Source: an uncultured Eubacterium sp. (GTDB taxonomy: Bacteria > Bacillota_A > Clostridia > Lachnospirales > Lachnospiraceae). Taken from it: 11,513 nt of DNA. The position numbers were made by a program, and so were the translations under genes. Position 1 is the first letter of the stretch, and each line of letters begins with the position of its first letter. The stretch lies in the NCBI GenBank assembly GCA_947653505.1, contig CANTHI010000058.1, positions 1 to 11,513 on the forward strand, in the 5' to 3' direction. Of this stretch, positions 6,079 through 11,513 are shown in pieces. The notes under the pieces were generated by a model that was not told where the DNA came from, did no database searches, and saw only the letters and a program-made list of their open reading frames with translations.

Positions 6079-7071
6079 ATGGAAAAACGGGTGATTTCCA
6101 CCCAGATTCAGGAAGAAGATCTTGTTGTGGAAAAAAGTCTCCGCCCGCAGACCTTAGATGAATATATCGGGCAGGAGAAGGCAAAACAGAATCTGAAAGT
6201 ATATATTGAAGCGGCAAAGCAGCGGGGGGAAGCGCTGGATCATGTTCTTTTTTTCGGCCCGCCGGGACTGGGCAAGACGACGTTATCCGGTATTATCGCA
6301 AATGAGATGGGTACGCATATGAAGATTACTTCCGGTCCTGCGATCGCAAAGCCGGGAGAGATGGCTGCGATTTTAAGCGGGCTGCAGGAAGGGGATATTT
6401 TATTTGTGGACGAAATCCACCGGCTGAACCGTCAGGTGGAAGAGGTATTATATCCGGCGATGGAAGATTACGCGATTGATATTATGATTGGAAAAGGTGC
6501 GACGGCACGCTCGATTCGTCTGGACCTGCCGCATTTTACGCTGGTAGGCGCGACAACGAGAGCCGGACTGCTGTCGGCGCCGCTGCGTGACCGGTTCGGA
6601 GTGATTCACCATCTGGAATTTTATACGGTAGACGAGCTGCGGACGATTATCCGGCATTCCGCCGCAAAGCTGGAGGTAGAGATTGATCCGGAGGGCGCCT
6701 ATGAACTGGCGCGCCGTTCCAGAGGCACGCCGCGTCTGGCAAACCGGCTGTTAAAACGGGTCAGGGATTTTGCGCAGGTGAAATACGACGGGGAGATTAC
6801 AAAGGAAGTAGCGGCATTTTCCCTGGACCTGCTGGAAGTGGACAAAATGGGACTGGACCAGAACGACCGTACGATACTGCTGACGATTATCCAGAAGTTT
6901 GGCGGCGGCCCGGTCGGGCTTGACACGCTTGCGGCTGCCATCGGGGAGGATTCCGGCACGATCGAGGACGTTTACGAGCCTTTTTTAGTGCAGAACGGGC
7001 TGATCAGCCGCACACCCAAAGGCCGCGTGGCGACTGATTGTGCTTACCATCACTTTGGAATTGTAAAATAA
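6079..7071 (+). CDS. ruvB: Holliday junction branch migration DNA helicase RuvB
   Basis: AAA+ motor that, as hexamers flanking RuvA, drives branch migration using ATP. Walker A is GPPGLGKT (60-67), Walker B is VDEIH (D111, E112), sensor 1 is GATTRAG (157-163) and the arginine-finger region is LRDRFG (169-174). The lid domain has [18 protein letters not shown], and the C-terminal winged helix contains [36 protein letters not shown] and TPKGRVAT. The full length of 330 residues is normal. The frame could start at TTG 6058, but ATG 6079 matches the usual family N-terminus ([29 protein letters not shown] region). AAAGG (6062-6066) lies 12 bases upstream of ATG 6079, a slightly long spacing. It follows ruvA by 59 bases and probably shares its transcript. 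Confidence 0.97.
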   Translation: MEKRVISTQIQEEDLVVEKSLRPQTLDEYIGQEKAKQNLKVYIEAAKQRGEALDHVLFFGPPGLGKTTLSGIIANEMGTHMKITSGPAIAKPGEMAAILSGLQEGDILFVDEIHRLNRQVEEVLYPAMEDYAIDIMIGKGATARSIRLDLPHFTLVGATTRAGLLSAPLRDRFGVIHHLEFYTVDELRTIIRHSAAKLEVEIDPEGAYELARRSRGTPRLANRLLKRVRDFAQVKYDGEITKEVAAFSLDLLEVDKMGLDQNDRTILLTIIQKFGGGPVGLDTLAAAIGEDSGTIEDVYEPFLVQNGLISRTPKGRVATDCAYHHFGIVK

Positions 7072-7074
7072 TGG

Positions 7075-7103
7075 TTGTTTTTCCTGAAAGAACTCTGTAT
7101 AAT
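7075..7103 (+). promoter_or_regulatory. Sigma-A-type promoter of the ZapA-domain gene
   Basis: TTGTTT (7075-7080) and a perfect TATAAT (7098-7103) are separated by exactly 17 bases. The -35 begins 4 bases after the ruvB stop. The predicted start near 7109-7111 gives a leader of only about 15 bases, so the message would begin almost at the GGAGG (7112-7116). This suggests that the ZapA-domain gene, and perhaps the U32 gene, are transcribed independently of ruvAB. Confidence 0.7.
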
Positions 7104-7124
7104 GGATAGACGGAGGATAAAACA

Positions 7125-9398
7125 ATGGCTGCTAAAAAAAGTACGGATGTAATGATTGCAGGGAAAGTATATACGTTAAGCGGTTATGAGGAAGAAGGAT
7201 ATCTGCAGCACGTTGCATCTTATATTAATACGAAGATTTCAGAGATTACAGAGCGTGATGAATACCGCAGGATTCCAAACGATATGAAGTCCATTCTGAT
7301 TCAGCTGAATATAGCAGATGATTTCTTTAAGGCAAAAAAACAGTTTGAGACTGCGGAGGAAAATTATAAAAAGGCAGAAAAAGACCTGTTTGAGTTAAAG
7401 CATGAGCTGGTAGATACCCAGATGAAGGTCGAGGAGCTGCTCGAAAAATTAAATCGGGAACGGCAGGAACGCAATCAGAAGTCCGGCCGTGAGAGCCAGC
7501 TGGAGGAAAGCTACAAGAGACTGGAAGAAAGATACCAGATGCTGGCAGGCAATGCAAAAGTGGCAGAGGAACGTAACCGCCAGTTTGAAGAAATGCTCCG
7601 CCTGACCCAGCAGGAGAAACGTGAAGTTGAAGCAGTCAACAAAGAACTGCGGCTGAATAAGGAAAAGCTGGAAGCGACGCTGGCAGACGCGCTGCTCGGC
7701 GCTGCGTCTTCTGCGACAGCGGGGGAGGACCGTACGCCGGCAGGAAAAAAAAATTCGGAAGCGAAAGGGCGTACAAAGCAGCGGATGCCCTTGACACAGG
7801 AGCCGGAAGAGCTTCTGACTCCTGTAGAGCTTCCAAAAGACGAGGTCATACAGCTGCGGGACGCGATTCAGGAGACAATGGCTGAGCTTGCCGGAGAGGC
7901 AGATTCCGTGGAAGATCATGCGCCATCTGGCATGGCAGCAGCAAAAGAGGATACTGTCGTAAAAACATCAGCAGCATCCGGAAAGGACAGCTTTTACAAA
8001 GATGCAGCAGCATCTGGCCGGAAAGGAGCCGCTGATGAGAACGCTGTAGTTACCGGAAAAGGGCCTGTGGGGGATGCCGGGGCATCTGAGCTGGAAAGAC
8101 TGGAAACAGCAGGTACTGAAACGAATGATGCTGGATCAGCGGGTACTGGAACGAATGATTTTGGAATAGGGGACACTGAAACGAATAGTTCCGGAACAGC
8201 GGATACTAAAACAAATGGTTCCGGAACAGCGGATACTGAAACGAATAGTTCCGGAGCAGTGGACACTGAGACGAATGGTTCTGGAACAGCTGGCTCTGGA
8301 ACAGAAGGTTCTGAAACAGCGGATTCTGGAACAGTGGACACTGAAACGAATGGTGAAACAACAGGCACTGAAATAAATGCTTCCGGTGCAGCGGGTTGTG
8401 GAACTAATGGTTCTGAGATAGCAGATACTGAAACAGAAGGCATGGAAACAGAAGATGCTGAAACGAAAGATATTGAAACAAAAAATGTTGAAATAAAAAA
8501 CATAGAAACAAAGGATATAGAAACAAAGGACATTGAAACAAAAAATATTGGAAAAGAAAGTTTCGCGCAGGGAGCTTTTCAGAATGCACACTCCCAGGCG
8601 GCAGACTCTGTAGAAAATACTATCCGGCCAGCCGGAGTGGAAACAAGCCAGACACCGGCAGCAACCGCCCCGGCAGCCGGAAATGTAAAGGGTTCTGAAA
8701 CAGCTGCAGATAATACTTTCCAAACGGCTGAAACTGCAAAGGATGCTGCTGCAACAGAAACCGAAGCTTCCCAAACCGTACAGGCAGAAGATGTGCCAGC
8801 AGCCGGAACAGAAACCGGAACTTCCAAAACCGCAGAGACCGGAGCAGGGGCTGCGTCTGCAGCGGCAGAAGACTCCCTACAGGATTCAGCCGCAGAATCA
8901 GAGCCGCAGACAGCTGCTTTTGAACAAAACACGGAACAATCAGAAAGCGGAGCTGCGCAGACAGCTAATCCGCAGGAAGAGTTTTCCGATACAGCGTTGG
9001 AGACTCCGGAGGAAGCTGACGGGCGGGAACCGGATCCGCTGCGGGGGCTGTTTGCTTCGTCGAAAAATTCCATTGTGCTGACGCCGGGACTTTCGGAGGA
9101 GGAGCTGGCAGAACTGCTGGGACCGATCAGGGAACCGCAGCGTACGATGCCGGAGCTTTCCAAAGAAGAGCTGGAGGAGCTGCTGGCGCCAGCGGCCAGA
9201 CATGAGCTTACGGATGAAGGCCCCGTGCCGGAGCCGGATGACGACGATGAATTTATCTCATCGGTGATGTCCGAGGTAGACGATGATGACGATCCGGAGA
9301 TCAAAGCGCTCGCAAAGCAGATCGCGGAGCTGGAGCGTCAGGAGCATGTGGAAAAGTATAAGAAAAAGTCAAAAAAAGGAAAAAAACGCAAGCGTTAA
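7125..9398 (+). CDS. zapA: ZapA-domain cell division protein with a very long repetitive disordered tail
   Basis: Residues 1 to about 95 match ZapA, which crosslinks FtsZ filaments at mid-cell: VMIAGKVYTLSGYEEEGYLQHVASYINTKI, then a helix with IQLNIADDFFKAK. Residues about 70-195 are a charged coiled coil (EELLEKLNRERQERNQ and similar), a common clostridial extension. From about 195 to the end the protein is low complexity. Residues 329-475 are about 29 tandem pentapeptides of pattern x-[DGNS]-x-[EG]-[TAI]; 480-640 are rich in A, T, E, S and Q; a 14-residue amphipathic motif occurs twice (654-667, 676-689); two Asp runs (DDDDEF and DDDDD) follow; and the last 14 residues hold 11 Lys/Arg. The total of 757 residues compares with about 90 for ordinary ZapA. 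GGAGG (7112-7116) is 8 bases before the ATG. No signal peptide or membrane helix is visible. FtsZ binding is inferred from the family; the tail's role is unknown. Confidence 0.85.
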   Translation: MAAKKSTDVMIAGKVYTLSGYEEEGYLQHVASYINTKISEITERDEYRRIPNDMKSILIQLNIADDFFKAKKQFETAEENYKKAEKDLFELKHELVDTQMKVEELLEKLNRERQERNQKSGRESQLEESYKRLEERYQMLAGNAKVAEERNRQFEEMLRLTQQEKREVEAVNKELRLNKEKLEATLADALLGAASSATAGEDRTPAGKKNSEAKGRTKQRMPLTQEPEELLTPVELPKDEVIQLRDAIQETMAELAGEADSVEDHAPSGMAAAKEDTVVKTSAASGKDSFYKDAAASGRKGAADENAVVTGKGPVGDAGASELERLETAGTETNDAGSAGTGTNDFGIGDTETNSSGTADTKTNGSGTADTETNSSGAVDTETNGSGTAGSGTEGSETADSGTVDTETNGETTGTEINASGAAGCGTNGSEIADTETEGMETEDAETKDIETKNVEIKNIETKDIETKDIETKNIGKESFAQGAFQNAHSQAADSVENTIRPAGVETSQTPAATAPAAGNVKGSETAADNTFQTAETAKDAAATETEASQTVQAEDVPAAGTETGTSKTAETGAGAASAAAEDSLQDSAAESEPQTAAFEQNTEQSESGAAQTANPQEEFSDTALETPEEADGREPDPLRGLFASSKNSIVLTPGLSEEELAELLGPIREPQRTMPELSKEELEELLAPAARHELTDEGPVPEPDDDDEFISSVMSEVDDDDDPEIKALAKQIAELERQEHVEKYKKKSKKGKKRKR
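8109..8549 (+). repeat. In-frame 15-bp (30-bp higher-order) minisatellite in the ZapA-domain gene
   Basis: It encodes about 29 pentapeptides (residues 329-475) such as ADTET/NSSGT in the first two thirds and KDIET/KNIET in the last third. A 30-bp higher-order unit is clearest at 8188-8207 and 8218-8237, which share an exact 20-mer (GTTCCGGAACAGCGGATACT) at offset 30. One unit is four residues long (NGET), about residues 409-412. Every other unit is a multiple of three bases, so changes in copy number keep the frame. Confidence 0.92.
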
Positions 9399-9413
9399 AC
9401 GCAGCGCGTGATC

Positions 9414-9452
9414 AGAAAAAGGGGATGGAGCCAATCTGTCCCTATTTTGATT
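9414..9452 (+). terminator. Weak terminator-like imperfect hairpin after the ZapA-domain gene
   Basis: GAAAAAGGGGA (9415-9425) faces TCCCTATTTT (9439-9448). GGGA/TCCC and AAAA/TTTT can pair around a mismatch and a G-T pair, with a 13-base loop. The U-rich stretch is the 3' arm itself rather than a clean U-tail, so efficiency would be low. It is the only candidate in the 128-base spacer before the U32 gene. Confidence 0.25.
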
Positions 9453-9460
9453 CTGTGGCA

Positions 9461-9520
9461 GAAAGCAGGAAAGAAGGAAAAAAGGAAAAAAATAGAAGCT
9501 TCGAAAGCAGGGGAAAAGGA
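9461..9520 (+). repeat. Duplicated ribosome-binding-site segment before the U32 gene
   Basis: GAAAGCAGG occurs at 9461-9469 and 9503-9511 (offset 42), each followed shortly by an A-rich stretch and an AAGGA-type Shine-Dalgarno motif (9473-9477 and 9516-9520). Only the second is placed correctly for the start at 9527. The spacer from about 9459 to 9526 is almost all purine. Its AAAAAAGGAAAAAAA stretch (9478-9492) also matches the 3' end of the upstream gene. Confidence 0.55.
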
Positions 9521-9526
9521 TAAAAG

Positions 9527-11513
9527 ATGGCAGATAACACTTCAAAACAAAAAGAGCCTGGGCTGATGGCTTTAAAAGGTTCTGAAAAAGCCCCAGAGCT
9601 GCTGGCGCCTGCAGGTTCTCCTGAGATCTGCAGGGCGGTGATTGCAGCAGGCGCGGATGCGGTATATGCTGGCGGCAGCCAGTTTGGCGCAAGGGCATAT
9701 GCAAAAAATTTTACACAGGAAGAGCTGCTGGGGGCGATTGATCTGGTGCATATGCATGGAAAAAAGCTGTATTTAACCGTGAATACGCTGTTAAAGCAGT
9801 CAGAGATCAGTGGTTTATATGAGTATCTGCTGCCGTATTATCTGCAGGGACTCGATGCGGTGATTGTACAGGATTTTGGTGTGATGCGGCTGATTCAGGA
9901 CTGGTTTGCAGATCTGCCGGTGCATGTCAGCACGCAGATGTCGGTTGCCAGTGCATATGGTTTCTCTTATTTGCAAAGACTTGGAGTGTCGCGGATTGTA
10001 CCAGCCAGAGAGCTTTCGCTGGAAGAAATACAGACGATTCGCAGCCAGACAGACCTTGAGATCGAATGCTTTGTACACGGGGCACTCTGCTACTGCTATT
10101 CCGGACAGTGTCTGCTCAGCAGTATGCTTGGCGGCAGGAGCGGCAATCGCGGACGCTGCGCACAGCCGTGCCGCCTGCCTTATACGGTGCTGGACGCTGA
10201 AAAAAATCCGGTTGAAAAAAACGGTTATCCGCTCAGTCCGAAAGACTTATGTACGATTGACCAGATTCCGCAGCTGATTCAGGCTGGCATTACTTCGTTT
10301 AAAATCGAAGGCCGGATGAAATCAGCCGGATATGCCGCTGGTGTTACGGCAGTCTATCGTCGTTATATCGACCAGTATCTGGAAAAAGGTATGGTAAACG
10401 TGAGTCCTCAGGACTATGAACGTCTGCTGCAGACCGGAAACCGGAGCGGATTTACCGACGGCTATTATACAAAGCATAATGGTCCGCAGATGATCGCAAA
10501 AAACCGCCCGGGCTATGAAAAAAGTGAGCTGGCAGATACAGGGCTTTTTCCGGAAAAAAAGATCCCCGTACAGGCCGCGGCCAGCCTGCACACAGGTGAA
10601 CCGGCAGAGCTTACGGTGTCTGCAGGCGGACATAGCGTATGTGTCCGGTACGGGCTTGTACAGGCCGCAAAAAAGCAGCCGCTGGACAGGGATACGGTTC
10701 TGACGCAGCTGTCTAAAACCGGAAATACGCCGTTTGAAATAGAACAGATAACCATACAGATGCAGGACAAAGTATTTCTGCCAAAACAGATGCTTAACCA
10801 GCTCCGCCGCGAGGCGCTGGAGCAGCTGGAAACACAGATGCTGAAAAAATGCCGCAGAACGGCACCAGTTCCGGTACCGGCCAGCCCGTGCCAGCAGATG
10901 GATATCCAGAGCGGTTTTTCCGGTACAGAGCCTTATTTTACCGCCGTAGTGGAAGAGGAAGCGCAGCTTGACGCCGTACTGGAGCAGGATTTTATAAGCC
11001 GCGTTTATCTGGACGGTCAGATATACAGACATGCGCATGTTCCCGCACAATTAAAAGAACATGCCGGCCGTGTTCATGCAGCGGGCAAACAGGCATATCT
11101 CGTACTGCCTCCGGTGTTCCGCAGCCGGACGGCTCAGTTCTATGCGAAACATTGGACAGAGATTTGCAGTATCGTGGACGGTTATCTGGTCAGAACGATG
11201 GACGAGCTGGGATTTTTGCAACAGATGCACACAGACCAGCGGCGCTGCACACTGGATCACAGCCTGTATACGTATTCGGATGAGGCAAAAGCAGGCTTTT
11301 ACCGTCTGGGATGGAGCTATGATACCATTCCGCTGGAACTGAATAAAAAAGAGCTGCGGGCACGGAACAATGAGACAGGCGAGCTGATTATTTACGGTTA
11401 TCTGCCGTTAATGACAAGCGCTCAGTGCATTGCAAAGACGATCGGACGCTGTACCGGCACAAACGGAATGTACTATTTAAAAGACCGTTATGCGAAGGAA
11501 TTTGCAGTGCGCC
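9527..11513 (+). CDS. U32 family protein (RlhA/TrhP-type RNA hydroxylation), 3' end outside window
   Basis: The first 662 codons are open and run off the window. The U32 signature ECFVHGALCYCYSGQCLLSS lies at 180-199, followed by C211 and C215 in CAQPCR; these cysteines are candidates for an iron-sulfur site. The N-terminal half begins PELLAPAGS, with DAVYAGG and VSTQMSV as in other U32 proteins. After SFKIEGRMKS (about 264-273), a longer C-terminal part fits the DUF3656-containing U32 proteins related to E. coli RlhA (YdcP). Proteins so annotated as 'peptidases' include RlhA, which hydroxylates a 23S rRNA cytidine, and TrhP, which makes 5-hydroxyuridine in tRNA, so RNA hydroxylation is likelier than proteolysis. 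The exact substrate cannot be told from the sequence. ATG 9527 is chosen because AAAAGGA (9514-9520) is 6 bases upstream; an internal ATG at 9566 lacks such a site. Confidence 0.88.
   Translation, partial: MADNTSKQKEPGLMALKGSEKAPELLAPAGSPEICRAVIAAGADAVYAGGSQFGARAYAKNFTQEELLGAIDLVHMHGKKLYLTVNTLLKQSEISGLYEYLLPYYLQGLDAVIVQDFGVMRLIQDWFADLPVHVSTQMSVASAYGFSYLQRLGVSRIVPARELSLEEIQTIRSQTDLEIECFVHGALCYCYSGQCLLSSMLGGRSGNRGRCAQPCRLPYTVLDAEKNPVEKNGYPLSPKDLCTIDQIPQLIQAGITSFKIEGRMKSAGYAAGVTAVYRRYIDQYLEKGMVNVSPQDYERLLQTGNRSGFTDGYYTKHNGPQMIAKNRPGYEKSELADTGLFPEKKIPVQAAASLHTGEPAELTVSAGGHSVCVRYGLVQAAKKQPLDRDTVLTQLSKTGNTPFEIEQITIQMQDKVFLPKQMLNQLRREALEQLETQMLKKCRRTAPVPVPASPCQQMDIQSGFSGTEPYFTAVVEEEAQLDAVLEQDFISRVYLDGQIYRHAHVPAQLKEHAGRVHAAGKQAYLVLPPVFRSRTAQFYAKHWTEICSIVDGYLVRTMDELGFLQQMHTDQRRCTLDHSLYTYSDEAKAGFYRLGWSYDTIPLELNKKELRARNNETGELIIYGYLPLMTSAQCIAKTIGRCTGTNGMYYLKDRYAKEFAVR

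Noticed and set aside
8109..8549. Pentapeptide-repeat (Qnr/MfpA-type) beta-helix
   Set aside because: The true family needs Leu or Phe at the central position of A(D/N)LXX. Here that position is mostly T, S or I and G is frequent, so disorder is more likely than a quadrilateral beta-helix.
7994..9304. Several long open frames on the minus strand (for example 7994-8533, 8136-8774, 8579-9304) rich in S, V, F or C
   Set aside because: They are mirror frames of the repetitive ZapA-protein tail; the repeat period divisible by three keeps opposite frames open. They lack convincing start sites and have biased, repeat-derived composition.
9371..9410. Small GC hairpins around the ZapA-protein stop codon (AACG/CGTT and ACGC/GCGT)
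   Set aside because: Stems are only four or five pairs, lie partly in the coding end and are not followed by a U-tract.

Overview
The window looks like chromosomal DNA of a low- to mid-GC Firmicute of class Clostridia, most likely the Lachnospiraceae. This is inferred from the AGGAGG-type ribosome binding sites, the MiaB N-terminal extension, the ruvA-ruvB-zapA-U32 gene order and the NusG-domain-II/Gx-transporter pair. No ribosomal RNA or other direct taxonomic marker is present. Every supported gene is on the + strand, spacers are short, and there is no tRNA, rRNA, CRISPR array, insertion sequence or phage gene.

Layout. 1-243 is a leader with a good sigma-A-type promoter and a nested hairpin, and possibly the tail of an upstream frame. 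244-1905 encodes a PAS-GGDEF-EAL c-di-GMP protein whose cyclase motif is degenerate and whose EAL phosphodiesterase residues are all present. 1957-2184 is a small DUF896/UPF0291 protein and 2231-2818 a 5-formyltetrahydrofolate cyclo-ligase. A 14-nt tandem repeat fills the spacer before miaB (2938-4416). Next come a membrane-anchored NusG-domain-II protein and a Gx-transporter/heptaprenyl-diphosphate-synthase-component-I-like membrane protein, then ruvA and ruvB (Holliday junction branch migration). A second clear promoter drives a very long ZapA-domain protein (7125-9398). The window ends inside a U32-family protein of the RlhA/TrhP type (9527 onward, truncated by the window edge).

The genes are mostly housekeeping: c-di-GMP turnover, one-carbon metabolism, tRNA modification, recombination, cell division and RNA hydroxylation. 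ruvA and ruvB act together. The NusG-II and Gx-transporter proteins are probably partners because they are closely coupled.

The most unusual object is the ZapA-domain protein. A normal ZapA head and coiled coil is followed by more than 500 residues of predicted disorder. That part contains about 29 tandem pentapeptides (15-nt DNA period), a duplicated 14-residue amphipathic motif, two aspartate runs and a strongly basic tail. A second theme is that four separate intergenic spacers carry short imperfect tandem duplications, three of which involve a gene end, a ribosome binding site or a start codon. I see no defence system or other multi-gene novel system here.
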